From RI-153 sp041391225 (GTDB lineage: Bacteria > Chloroflexota > Anaerolineae > Caldilineales > Caldilineaceae): DNA of 64,000 nucleotides. The notes under the pieces are model-generated. The model saw only the letters and a program-made list of their open reading frames with translations, was not told the origin of the DNA and did no database searches. This document shows, in pieces, positions 18,089-27,761 of this stretch; position 1 is the first letter of the stretch, and every line of letters begins with the position of its first letter. A program made the translations under genes and the position numbers. Location of the stretch: positions 73,938 through 137,937 of the forward strand of contig JAWKOL010000020.1 in assembly GCA_041391225.1 (NCBI GenBank), given 5' to 3'.

Positions 18089-19569
18089 ACCTGGCCCAAC
18101 GCACCATTACCTCTGTTTCGTGGAACACGATGGCCAATCTCAGCCGCGTTGTGGTTCTCTTCGCGCGCTCGGTGCTGTTGGCAAGGCTCCTGCCCGTTGA
18201 AACCTTTGGCATCTATACAAGCGCCGCGGTGACGGTCGGCCTGACGTCGTCGCTGGTTGGGTTCGGCTTGGGCGATGCGTTCTTGCATCGCGCAAGTGAG
18301 ACCGAAGACGAGAATGCTGCGGCGTCGATCTATTTCACGTTGGTGATGATCTTCACAGCGATTTGGTCGGTAGGGGTGGTTGTGTTCACTCTTTGGTTCG
18401 TAGAAGGTGAACTGCAACTGGCCTTTCTGGTGTTGCTTATCACCACGGCGGGTGGGTTCTTTACCTCTGCGCCGCGTATGATCCTGGTGCGGCGTGTTGC
18501 ACACAGGCGCCTTTCCTTGTTCCAGTTTGTAGATGGCATTCTCACAACCGCCGTGTCCATTTCACTTGCGGCAATGGGGTACACAATCTGGGCCTTGTTG
18601 GCCACCAATCTCAGCACGCTGACGCTCTCGATTGTCATGTTCTACGTGTGGCGGCCGATATGGCGTCCACGCTTGATGTGGGACGGCGCCCGCGTGCGCT
18701 ACTTCCTACATTTTGGCAGCCGTCAGATTCTTGGCAATGTCCTTTCCTCGGCGCTCGACAAAGTCGATGATCTGTGGACAGGCTACTTCTTGGGGCAGAC
18801 GGCGCTGGGGCTTTATTCGCGCGCGTACACCTTTGCTACCTATCCGCGGCAAATTTTGGGGGTTCCCATCAACAGTGTGGCAACAGGGACCTATGCCGAG
18901 CTGAAGACGGATCGCACAAGGCTATCCAAAGCCTTCTTTCGCTCAAACGCGCTGTTGGTGCGCAGTGGATTCCTGTTCGCGGGGCTGCTCACCCTGCTGG
19001 CGCCAGAGATGATCCGCATTTTGTTGGGCGATAAGTGGCTACCGATGCTGGATATCTTCCGCCTGATGTTGATTTTCGTTTTGCTCGATCCCATAAAATT
19101 GACGATTGCCAGCCTCTTTTCCGCCACAGGCAATCCGCAGATCATGGTGTGGACACAACTGATCCAACTCGCGATCCTGGCGATTGGTCTGTTCACCTTG
19201 GGGCAGTGGTATGGGACATTGGGCGTGGCCGTCAGCGTTGACGTGATGATCGTCGTGGGCGTGGCGCTGTTGCTTTGGCAGTCGCGCAAATTCGTAGACT
19301 ACTCGATCCGTCATCTGTTTCTAATGCCGACGGTGAGCACCCTTTTGGGCGTGCTCCTAGCCAGGCTGGCCATCGAGATCCCTGGTGTACTGGGCAACGA
19401 CTGGCGCACAGGCGTGGTGAAGGGCGTCACCTTCCTGCTCGTATATGGCGTCGGGCTTTGGATCACGGAGCGACAGGCCACGCTGGCGATGTTGCGGCCT
19501 GCATTGGCTGTGTTGCCGACACCTATCGCCAAACGGCTCTCGCGGATCTTGCGCTTGCCGCCAGGTTGA
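18085..19569 (+). CDS. Wzx-type polysaccharide flippase (PST/MATE-like exporter)
   Basis: A 494-residue integral membrane protein with about 12-14 hydrophobic helices, starting with SVSWNTMANLSRVVVLFARSV, a typical N-terminus of RfbX/Wzx-like flippases that move undecaprenyl-linked repeat units to the outer face of the membrane. The central HFGSRQILGNVLSSALDKVDDL and LGLYSRAYTFATYPRQI blocks match this family. The frame is intact. Start chosen at ATG 18085, which overlaps the preceding stop. No Wzy-type polymerase is seen in the window. Confidence 0.85.
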   Translation: MNLAQRTITSVSWNTMANLSRVVVLFARSVLLARLLPVETFGIYTSAAVTVGLTSSLVGFGLGDAFLHRASETEDENAAASIYFTLVMIFTAIWSVGVVVFTLWFVEGELQLAFLVLLITTAGGFFTSAPRMILVRRVAHRRLSLFQFVDGILTTAVSISLAAMGYTIWALLATNLSTLTLSIVMFYVWRPIWRPRLMWDGARVRYFLHFGSRQILGNVLSSALDKVDDLWTGYFLGQTALGLYSRAYTFATYPRQILGVPINSVATGTYAELKTDRTRLSKAFFRSNALLVRSGFLFAGLLTLLAPEMIRILLGDKWLPMLDIFRLMLIFVLLDPIKLTIASLFSATGNPQIMVWTQLIQLAILAIGLFTLGQWYGTLGVAVSVDVMIVVGVALLLWQSRKFVDYSIRHLFLMPTVSTLLGVLLARLAIEIPGVLGNDWRTGVVKGVTFLLVYGVGLWITERQATLAMLRPALAVLPTPIAKRLSRILRLPPG

Positions 19570-19609
19570 TGCTCATGGCGAGTTCAGGTGACGCCAGGGG
19601 ATTTGTGCT

Positions 19610-20790
19610 GTGAAGTCATTGATGCTACGACTCAAGGAAGATCCATATCTGCGCCGCCTGTTTGGCAAGCCGCCCATCCCCGTGCTGATTATGGGGCCGG
19701 ACAATGCAGCGCTCGTTTCACGCTACGGCGCGCCGGCTGTTGCCGCCCAGGTCGAGCGAATTCAACAGCACCTCCGTCGTGTCGACAAAGCGCTTGACAC
19801 CGCAGCGCGTCCGCGCGTGTTCCTGGCCTACCGGCAGGTGAACTGGGAAGAACATGGGCTGTTACAGCCGTGGCAGGAAGTGGCGGATGTGGTGGCCTGG
19901 AATTTCGGTGGCATCAACGATCGCTTCGATTCGGACTGGCATCGGGAGCCGAAGGCCGCCTTCAATGCGGAACTACTGAAGCGCGTCTATGCCGCTCAAG
20001 CCGAGCAGAAGATCGACATCTTCTTCGGATATCTGTCGGGGCGGCAGGTAACTGCGGAGACAATTCAAGCAATTGGCGAGTTGGGATCATCACCGTCAAC
20101 ATCAGCTTGGACGACACCACCAAGTTCTGGGGATTCGATGAACCTGCTGGCCATTCGGGCATTGCCCCCATCGCCGCGGCTTTCGACATCTGCATCACAA
20201 CCCAAGCCACACAGGACGTCGCCAAGTATCTTTCTGTAGAAGCCAATCCGCTCTTTCTACCGCCTGGTGGCAATCCGCGTGCGTTCTCATTCACCGAAAT
20301 CGCACGAGACATCCCCATCTCGTTTGTCGGGCAGGCCTATGGCGCCCGATTGCCCATTGTGAAGGCGCTGCGCTCCGCAGGCATTCCCATCCAGACATTT
20401 GGCAAGGGATGGCCAGGCGGTGCAATATCACAGGCAGAGATGCAGACAATCTACAGCCGTTCTTTGATCAACCTTGGGTTCGGCTACATCGGCGGCGATA
20501 CGGCACTAATCGGACTCAAAGGCAGGGATTTTGAGGTCCCCTTGACCGGCGGCCTTTATCTGACCACGTACAATCCGGATCTCGCCGAATATCTCGAACC
20601 AGGACGCCAGATCGATTGTTACACCAGCATTGAAGAGATGATCGACAAGATCAACTACTACCTGGCACATCCAGCACAAGCGATGACCATCGGACGCGCA
20701 GGTAGAGAAGAAGTGCTGGCGCGGCACACCTGGCGACACCGCTTTGAAACCCTGCTCAATGTCGCCTCAGCCAAGGACAGCCGACGATGA
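19610..20790 (+). CDS. CgeB-like glycosyltransferase, one frameshift
   Basis: GTG start at 19610. The N-terminal half (KSLMLRLKEDPYLRRLFGKPP to ETIQAIGELG) stops being read near 20089. The rest (IITVNISLDDTTKFWGF, ISFVGQAYGARLPIVKALR, IPIQTFGKGWPGG, NLGFGYIGGDTALIGLKGRDFEV, LVL-type tail) continues in another frame to TGA at 20788. The C-terminal half matches the CgeB/Glyco_trans_1_2 type glycosyltransferases, where a RDFEVP/GG-LYLTTYNPDL block recurs. A single missing base restores the frame. It overlaps the next gene by 4 nt. Confidence 0.78.
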
Positions 20791-21859
20791 GAATTTGCAT
20801 GTTCGGCGCATACCAGCACGATGACGAACGCAACCGGATCTTCTTCAAGGCGCTGCAAAGCGCGGATCTGGCGTGCGTTGAATGTCATAGCCGGTTGCCA
20901 AGTACCAGCCGCCGCTACCGCCAACTGTATCAGCGCTACCAAGAAGTAGCTCAGGATGGCGTAGACGCGATCTACGTTGGCAAGATCGGTCATGGGGATG
21001 TGCCGCTTGCCTGGGCTTTAGGCCGAAGATACGGCGTTCCGGTCTTCTTCGACGCCTTTGTCTCTATGTTCGACACCTACGTAAACGACCGGCAACGCCA
21101 CGGTCGATACTCGGCCAAGGCGCTGTACTACTATCTGCTCGACTACCAGGCGGCACATCTGGCGCAGCATGTTGTGCTGGACACCACCGCCCACATCGAC
21201 TACTTTGCACGCACTTTCCACGTCAACCGCCACAAGTTCCGGCTCCTGCCCATCGGCGCGGACGACACCGTCTTTTTCCGCAGCAAGATCCGGCGGTTAC
21301 GCTGGTGGACACGCCGCTGTCGGTGCTGTTCATTGGGACGTACATTCCGCTGCACGGCGTGGACGTGATCCTACGGGCGGCAAAGATCTTGCAGACACAG
21401 AACGTCGATGTCACCTTTCGGCTGCTGGGCAAAGGACAGACGTACCCGGCAATGCGCCGGATGGCGACAGATCTGGATCTCGTCAACGTGCGCTTCGAAG
21501 ATCCTGTGCCGCTGGAAGAACTGCCGATGGCTATGGCAGGCGCCGACATCCTGCTCGGCATCTTTGGCCTGAGCAACAAGGCGCACAACGTTGTCCCCAA
21601 CAAAGCATATCAGGCCATTGCCATGCGCAAGCCGCTGATCACGGCAGATACGCCGGCAAGCCGCGAGGTCTTTACACAGCGTCAAGATGCATTTCTCTGC
21701 CCACCGGGCGATCCGGTGGCCCTGGCCGGGGCCGTGAAAACCCTGTGCGAGGATCCACAACTGCGGCAATCCATCGCGCAGCAGGGTTATGATCTGTTCC
21801 AGCGTTCTTTTTCCATTGCACAGATAGGCGTTCGGCTCAAGGCCATGTTGCAGGCATAA
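20787..21859 (+). CDS. Family 4 glycosyltransferase, one frameshift
   Basis: The first 170 residues start MRICMFGAYQHDDERNR and contain DAIYVGKIGHGDVPLAWAL, VVLDTTAHIDYF and LPIGADDTVFF. After about 21290 the frame changes and the donor half follows: LSVLFIGTYIPLHGVDVILRA, FRLLGKGQTY, VNVRFEDPVPLEELPMAMAGADILLGIFG and PNKAYQAIAMRKPLITAD. This is a GT-B, GT4-like enzyme with the acidic E-x7-E motif replaced by a NKAYQAIAMRKP block. ATGA overlap with the upstream gene; 19-nt gap to the next. Confidence 0.78.
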
Positions 21860-21878
21860 AACGAAGGACGGCTCACGC

Positions 21879-22949
21879 GTGAGAATTCTACTCTTCAGTT
21901 TTTACGCCCAGAACGACGTGTCATTCTACGTGTTGAAGGCACTGAATCGCCTGGGCGTAGAAACAGATATTGTCCCCTGGCCCAAGGTCTCTTACGTGCT
22001 GGAGGGGGTGACATTGCGCAATCGCCTGCGCCAACGTTGGTCGTCGCTGCGCTTTGTGAAACAACGACAACTCCACGCTGTCGAACAGCAACTGCTGGAG
22101 AAATTTGAGGCGTTCAAGCCCGACGTAATGCTTGTGCTCAAGGGCGATGGGATGCCGGCCTCGCTCTTCCAGAAGATACGCACAAAGTACCCGGTGATGA
22201 TCGTCAACTGGTACCCCGACCATATCCAAAACATCCACAGCAACCAGTTCTTCGAGACACTGGACACCTTCGACCGCTTCTTTGCCAAGGATCCCTACAT
22301 GTGCGCGCAACTGCGCAAAGTAGGCTACACGCAGATCGCCTGCCTGCCCGAAGCGTTCGATCCCGAAGCCTACTATCCGATGACGCCCACCGACGAGGCG
22401 TTCGAGCAGTACAAAAGCGACGTACTCATGATGGGCACCTACTACCCCTACCGCGCCCAGGTGGCGCGTCACCTGCTGGATTATGACTTGAAAATCTGGG
22501 GAAGCGGCTGGAACATGCTGGGGGCCGGCGAAGATGTGTTGAAAGCCAAATGGCAAGGACGCCCCGCCCTGGATCAAGAAAGAGCCACGGCGCTTGCATC
22601 CACGCAGATTCTCATCAACACACAGTACTTCGCAGAGGTGCTGGGCCTCAATCGACGCACCTACGAGGCAGCGGGCAGCCGATGCTTTCAGATCACAGGG
22701 AAAACGTCTCTGCTGCCCCAGCGCGACGGCCTGGCCTACGGCTTCACACCGGATAGCGAGATCGTCTGCTTTGAAGACATTCCAGATTTGCGGCGCAAGC
22801 TGGATTACTACCTGATCCACACCGCAGAACGCGAAGAAATCGCCCAGAACGCATACCAAAGGGCCTGCACCGAACACACCTACGACATTCGTATGCGCGA
22901 GATGCTGGACGCCATCGAAGGCAAGCCGACAAAATGGGATGCGCTGTGA
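21879..22949 (+). CDS. CgeB-like glycosyltransferase
   Basis: A 356-residue intact protein, GTG start at 21879 in the context of GGACGGCTCACGC. The N-terminus MRILLFSFYAQNDVSFYVLKAL is followed by PDVMLVLKGDGMP, MIVNWYPDHIQNIHSNQFF and FAKDPYMCAQLRKVGY. The C-terminal half has LMMGTYYPYRAQVARHLLDYDLKIWGSGW, then VLGLNRRTYEAAGSRCFQITG, the CgeB-type block thought to sit at the sugar-nucleotide site. It resembles the gene at 19610, suggesting duplication. It overlaps the downstream GT4 gene by 4 nt (GTGA). Confidence 0.82.
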   Translation: MRILLFSFYAQNDVSFYVLKALNRLGVETDIVPWPKVSYVLEGVTLRNRLRQRWSSLRFVKQRQLHAVEQQLLEKFEAFKPDVMLVLKGDGMPASLFQKIRTKYPVMIVNWYPDHIQNIHSNQFFETLDTFDRFFAKDPYMCAQLRKVGYTQIACLPEAFDPEAYYPMTPTDEAFEQYKSDVLMMGTYYPYRAQVARHLLDYDLKIWGSGWNMLGAGEDVLKAKWQGRPALDQERATALASTQILINTQYFAEVLGLNRRTYEAAGSRCFQITGKTSLLPQRDGLAYGFTPDSEIVCFEDIPDLRRKLDYYLIHTAEREEIAQNAYQRACTEHTYDIRMREMLDAIEGKPTKWDAL

Positions 22950-24088
22950 AACCGATCCACGTGATGCAGATTCAAGGCGCGGTAGGCTTTGGCGGCGCAG
23001 AGCGACATACGCTGCAACTGGCGCTTGGGCTGCATGCGCGTCCTGATTTTCGGGTGAGCGTGGTGGGGCCGTATCACAACAACCCAGAGATGCACCGCAG
23101 ATTGTGCGACGCCGAGATCGCACGCTACGATGTTGATTTGGCCGACAAGCGCGGCATCGCCGAAACCCTCTACCGGCTGGCGTCTGTGGTCAGGCGCGAA
23201 AACGTAGACCTGATCCACACCCACATTCGCAATGCCGACATGGTGGGTATCCTGGTCGGCACGGCCACCCGCCGCCCGGTGATCGCCACGATCCACGGGC
23301 GCACCGGTCCGCTGTGGGGCGATCATGTCCCGTTGCGCAGTGCCACCATCAAATGGCTGCACAGTCGGCTGTTGCGCTATGGCACCCGGCGCATCGTCGC
23401 CATCTCACATTTCATCAAGCAGTTCAGCATGGAAGATCTGCACCTGCCAGCGCACAAGTTTGCCGTTATCCACAACGCCAGCGGCGCGGAGGCCGCCCCA
23501 AGCGTTGATCTGTCGGCGCTGCGCCAGAACCTTCACCTGCCCGCCGACGCGCCCATCGTCAGCCTGATCGGGGGGCTTACCCGCCAAAAAGGCGCGCACC
23601 ATTTCTTGCACATGGCGCAACTGGTGCTTGGCCAGATCCCCAATGCGCATTTCCTTGTGGTGGGCGAAGGAGACAGAGAGGACGAACTCAAAGCACTGGC
23701 CCAATCACTGGGGCTGGCAGGCGCCGTCCACTTCACCGGCAAGCGCAACGACGTGCCGGCGCTGCTCCAGTTGACCAGCGTACTGGCGATGACGGCCAGA
23801 GACGAAGGCTTCGGGCGGGTGATCACTGAGGCGATGGCCGCACGCAGACCCGTTATTGCCTTTGCGCATGGCGCCATCCCAGAGATCGTCGCCCACGAAG
23901 AGAGTGGATACCTGATCCCGTATGCCGATGTCCCCCTGCTGGCCCAACAGATGGTTGCCCTGCTCAACGATCCGGAGCGACAGCAGGCGATGGGCGAAGC
24001 TGGGCGTCGACGGCTGCTGTCGCATTTCTCTACGGAGCGTTTTGTGAGCGCGACCGCGCAATTGATACATGACGTCGTACGATCATGA
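22946..24088 (+). CDS. Family 4 glycosyltransferase
   Basis: A 380-residue GT-B enzyme. The acceptor half has IQGAVGFGGAERHTLQLAL (the GG-AE-H loop of GT4) and VDLIHTHIRNADMVGIL. The donor half has SLIGGLTRQKGAHHFL, FLVVGEGDREDELKALA, VHFTGKRNDVPALL and TARDEGFGRVITEAMAARRPVIAF with the E-x7-E type motif. I prefer the GTG at 22946 because it overlaps the upstream stop; an in-frame ATG at 22934 would add four residues. It overlaps the next gene by ATGA at 24085. Confidence 0.88.
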   Translation: MKPIHVMQIQGAVGFGGAERHTLQLALGLHARPDFRVSVVGPYHNNPEMHRRLCDAEIARYDVDLADKRGIAETLYRLASVVRRENVDLIHTHIRNADMVGILVGTATRRPVIATIHGRTGPLWGDHVPLRSATIKWLHSRLLRYGTRRIVAISHFIKQFSMEDLHLPAHKFAVIHNASGAEAAPSVDLSALRQNLHLPADAPIVSLIGGLTRQKGAHHFLHMAQLVLGQIPNAHFLVVGEGDREDELKALAQSLGLAGAVHFTGKRNDVPALLQLTSVLAMTARDEGFGRVITEAMAARRPVIAFAHGAIPEIVAHEESGYLIPYADVPLLAQQMVALLNDPERQQAMGEAGRRRLLSHFSTERFVSATAQLIHDVVRS

Positions 24089-25230
24089 TCAACCCAACAA
24101 ACCGTGTACTCATCCTAACCAACATACCTGCTCCCTACCGATTGCCCGTCTTCGAGCAGTTGGCGCAACACGTGGCATTGACCGTCGCCTTCTGCGAATC
24201 GGAGGACAAGGAACGCCAGTGGCGGGTCGATCTGAACGGTGACCGCGTCAACTATCACGCTTTCGACGCACAACCTATCCGGCTGACCAATGGGATCACT
24301 TTTGTACGCAACCCTGCCCTGGGCGATTGGCTGTCGCGGCATCCATTCGATGTCTACATTGCAGGCGAAAACTTCGTCAACGCGCCCAGCGTCTTGGCGG
24401 TGATGCGGGCAGCGCGTCGAGCCAAGAAACCGTTCATCCTCTGGTCGGAGAACATCGACACAGATTTCGCATCGGGCAATTTTCTAAGCAACAGCTACCG
24501 CCGCCTGCTCTACCGCGGAACCGACGCCTTTCTGGCCTACAGCGAAATGGCGCGCGAATACCTTGTGCGCCGAGGCGCCGCACCGGCGCGGATCGTGCGG
24601 GGATGGCAAGTGGTGCCGCCGGAGCAGATCCCGCCGCCTGCTCGGCAAGCCAGGTTCAACTGGCAACCCGATCCCGATACAGGCGGCGTCACAATCGCCT
24701 TCGTGGGCTCGTTGACGCAGCGCAAGGGCGTCGAGGATCTGGTCCGCGCCTTCCAAGCGGCGGGCCGACCGCAGGATCGTCTCCTGATCCTGGGAAGCGG
24801 GCCGCTGGCAGACGCGTTAGCGGCACAGGCGCAGCAAGATCATCGCATCGTCCTGGCGGGCTACGTGGGCGGGCAACAGCGTTCAGATTATCTCGCCTGC
24901 GCCGACATCTTCGTGCTGCCCAGCCACCATGATCCGTGGGGGCTGGTTGTCAATGAGGCGATGGCGTTGGGATTGCCCGTCATCGTCACCCGCGCCGCCG
25001 CTGCCCACGAAATGGTGGACGGCGCTGGTTTTGTGATCCCTGCCGACCGCCCCGAAGCCATTGTGCAGGCGCTTTCGCAACTCATCGACGATCCAGATCT
25101 ACGCAGGGGAATGGGACAAAAAGCGCGCCGGATCGCCCAGGGCTACTCTGTGGAAAGGGCGACGCAGGGCTTCTTGAATGTGATCTTGAGCGTGATCTTG
25201 AACGAGATCGAGAGTAGCAGAAGATGGTGA
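24085..25230 (+). CDS. Family 4 glycosyltransferase
   Basis: A 381-residue GT-B enzyme, intact. The N-terminal block RVLILTNIPAPYRLPVFEQLA is typical of GT4 proteins acting on surface glycans. The donor half reads IAFVGSLTQRKGVEDLVRAF, LLILGSGPLADAL, IVLAGYVGGQQRSDYLACADIFVLPS and DPWGLVVNEAMALGLPVIVT. The C-terminal tail VILSVILNEIES is coded by two tandem GTGATCTTGA units (25181-25205) and looks like added repeat sequence. ATGA overlap with the preceding gene. Confidence 0.88.
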   Translation: MINPTNRVLILTNIPAPYRLPVFEQLAQHVALTVAFCESEDKERQWRVDLNGDRVNYHAFDAQPIRLTNGITFVRNPALGDWLSRHPFDVYIAGENFVNAPSVLAVMRAARRAKKPFILWSENIDTDFASGNFLSNSYRRLLYRGTDAFLAYSEMAREYLVRRGAAPARIVRGWQVVPPEQIPPPARQARFNWQPDPDTGGVTIAFVGSLTQRKGVEDLVRAFQAAGRPQDRLLILGSGPLADALAAQAQQDHRIVLAGYVGGQQRSDYLACADIFVLPSHHDPWGLVVNEAMALGLPVIVTRAAAAHEMVDGAGFVIPADRPEAIVQALSQLIDDPDLRRGMGQKARRIAQGYSVERATQGFLNVILSVILNEIESSRRW

Positions 25231-25234
25231 ACTC

Positions 25235-26403
25235 ATGATGCAGCCCATTCCCATCCTCTACCTTGATCACGCCGATCTGGGGCGGGGCCGAGGCAGTGCT
25301 GATCAATCTGCTCAGCGAGATCGACCACAACCGCTTTCGTCCGCTGGTGGCGACGCCCGCAGAAGGCTTCTTGGCCGCCGCTTCCGCCGCGCGGGGATCG
25401 AACAGGCGCATGTCACGTTCGGCAGGCTCAACGAGGCGGGCATCCTGCTGCCGCTGCATCTGGCACGCGCCGTGTGGCAGGTGGCACACCTGGCGCGCAA
25501 AGAAAATGCGGCCATCATCCACAGCAACACGGTACGCACACACATCGTCGGCGCGCTGGTCGGCGCGTTGACAGGCATCCCCGTGGTGTGGACCATACAC
25601 GACAACACCTTCCCGCCCGGTCTCTTTCGGCGGCTTTCTGCCATCCCGCGCAGGATCATCGCCGTGTCGGGGATGGTTGGCGGCAACCTACGGCGGCGCT
25701 GCCAACCCCAATGCCGCCGCCAAGATGACGGTGATCCCCAACGGCCTGCGTCTGCGCGAGACCACAATGCAGCACGACAGCACAGTGCAGCGTGGCGCAC
25801 TGCGCGCCGAGTTGGGCATTCCGGCGCAGGCGCCCCTGATCCTGAGCGTAGGCAGGCTGGTGAAGGGCAAAGCGCCCCACCTCTTCATCGAAGCGGCGTG
25901 TGATCTCCTTGCCAGCGCGGACCGACGCGCACTTTGTGTTGGTGGGTGGCACGGATCCCGACGATCCCGACTCGGTGGCCTACGCCGCCACATTGGACGC
26001 GTTGGTGCAGGCTTCGGGCCACAGCGGGCGCCTTCACATGGTCGGTCACCGCGCCGATGTCGAGCGTTTTTACGCCGACGCCGATCTGTTCGTCTACTGC
26101 GCAGTGCAGCCCGAGGGCCTGCCCACGGTGATCCTGGAAGCGATGCAATATCAACTACCGGTGATCGCATCTGCCATCGGCGGCGCACAGGAGATCGTCG
26201 AAGACGGCATCGGCGGGCGGCTGGTGGCGGCGGGAGATCGACGCCAACTTACTGCGGCCATCGTCGATCTACTGGATAATGCGTCCTTGCGCGGGCGGAT
26301 GGCCGCTGCTGGCTTAGCCCGCCTGCGCGAAGTCTATTCACCGGCGCGTCAATTGGCGCTAACCCAGGCGCTTTACGCAGAACTGATCAACGTACCAACA
26401 TGA
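25235..26403 (+). CDS. Family 4 glycosyltransferase, several frameshifts
   Basis: Pieces in three frames: IPILYLDHADLG, then WGGAEAVLINLLSEIDHNRFRPLVATP near 25280, then GILLPLHLARAVWQVAHLARKENAAIIHSNTVRTHIVG and VVWTIHDNTF. Further on come MTVIPNGLRL, LILSVGRLVKGKAPHLFIEAA, and finally FVLVGGTDPDDPDS, LHMVGHRADVERFYADADLFVYC and EGLPTVILEAMQYQLPVIASAIGG in the last frame, ending at TGA 26401. The order is that of a complete GT4 enzyme. Start ATG 25235 or 25238, 4 nt after the preceding stop. Its stop overlaps the next ATG. Confidence 0.8.
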
Positions 26404-27761
26404 ACAGAACAGATTCGGCCTCCACACAGCGGAAACAGATCCAGTGGCGAACGCTTGTGCAGCAAATTCGCAAGCGCCCGCTGATCGCGCTGTTGGCTGC
26501 GTTGGGTGCTGCGATCCACGGCGGCACGGCGCTACTGCGACTGTCCACATTTTGGCCCTATCCGCACACCGTGGACTTTGCGTCGTTCTACGTCGGCGCA
26601 TGGGCCACGCGGCTGCACACATCGATCTACCCCTTCTCGGCGGATCTGCTTGATCTCCTCAAAGCGGAACAGGGACTCACCGTCTCGCCTGCCGTCTTGA
26701 ACAGTTTCCCCATCTGGCCCTGGCTGCTGCAACCGTTGACGCTTGTCACCTTTCCGGCGGCGGCGTGGATCTGGCTCTGCTTCAACCTGGCGCTGCTGGT
26801 GTGGATCACAGGGCGGCTGGCGCAGACGGCGCAACTCACGGGCGGATGGACGCTTCTTGTCCTCTTCGGCGTCGTGTTGACCTTCGGCCCGGTGATGCTG
26901 ACCCTCACGCTGGGGCAGAGCAGCATCTGGTTGACGGCACTGAGCCTGTGGCTAGGCCGGCGGCTGGCGCAGACGCAGCTATCGGCGTCTTCCGAGAGAT
27001 CAACGGTCATCGATATCATCGGCTGGATTGGCGCGGTGAGCACCAAATTGTTCCCAGTGCTGTGGGGCGCGGGGTTTGTGGTGTTGCAGCGCTGGCGCTC
27101 GTTGTGGGGTGCCGTGGCAGCGGCGCTTGCCTTCGTCGGCGTACATCTGCTGTTTTTGAGACAGACGACCCTGGTTTACTTGACCGAGTTCCTGCCCAGC
27201 CGCACACAGGTCTTCTCTACCGGTGCATTTGTCGACGATCAATCGCTACTTGCGTGGCTATCACGCATGACGCAGCCTGCGCTCGTCACCGTGTCGGGTG
27301 TGTCGGCCACCGAACAGACCGCCGTCATCTGGCAGCCGGCGCTGGCGATCCCCGCGCCGGTTGTGCAGATCGTCGGCGTCGGCGTGTTGGCGCTGCTGGG
27401 CGTCGCCGTGATCTACACGATCCGCCGCGCCAGGCCCGCGGCGCATGAAAGCGCCTTCTACCTGTGGATCCTCTTCTGCCTGCTGCCTTTCCCGCATACG
27501 GAACGCTACAACCACACCCTGCTTCTGCCCGGCATGGCCGTCCTCTGGGCGCAGGGCGCGCGTGGACAGCGCATGGCGGCAGCAGCGTATTTCCTGGCCG
27601 CATTGTCGCGGTTGACGCATCTTTGGGCGCAGATACTCCCGTCGCCCCTGGCCTCGCTGCTTTCGGGCAGTGGGCTGTTCGCTGTCTGCGTGCTGATGTG
27701 GGGAATCTGGCGAACGCATCCCCGCGCCAACACGCAAGACGCACTTACGAGGGCACCATGA
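26400..27761 (+). CDS. GT87/DUF2029-type membrane mannosyltransferase family protein
   Basis: A 453-residue polytopic membrane protein with about ten hydrophobic helices. The short loop after the first helix contains VDFASFYVGAWA, the Asp-bearing block near the membrane surface seen in GT-C glycosyltransferases of the GT87 (DUF2029) family. Later blocks LTLGQSSIWLTALSLWLGRR, STKLFPVLWG and FCLLPFPHTERYNHTLLLPG also fit. GT-C enzymes use polyprenyl-phosphate sugars outside the membrane, so this could complete a glycan after the flippase. ATGA overlaps at both ends keep it in the operon. Confidence 0.78.
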   Translation: MNRTDSASTQRKQIQWRTLVQQIRKRPLIALLAALGAAIHGGTALLRLSTFWPYPHTVDFASFYVGAWATRLHTSIYPFSADLLDLLKAEQGLTVSPAVLNSFPIWPWLLQPLTLVTFPAAAWIWLCFNLALLVWITGRLAQTAQLTGGWTLLVLFGVVLTFGPVMLTLTLGQSSIWLTALSLWLGRRLAQTQLSASSERSTVIDIIGWIGAVSTKLFPVLWGAGFVVLQRWRSLWGAVAAALAFVGVHLLFLRQTTLVYLTEFLPSRTQVFSTGAFVDDQSLLAWLSRMTQPALVTVSGVSATEQTAVIWQPALAIPAPVVQIVGVGVLALLGVAVIYTIRRARPAAHESAFYLWILFCLLPFPHTERYNHTLLLPGMAVLWAQGARGQRMAAAAYFLAALSRLTHLWAQILPSPLASLLSGSGLFAVCVLMWGIWRTHPRANTQDALTRAP

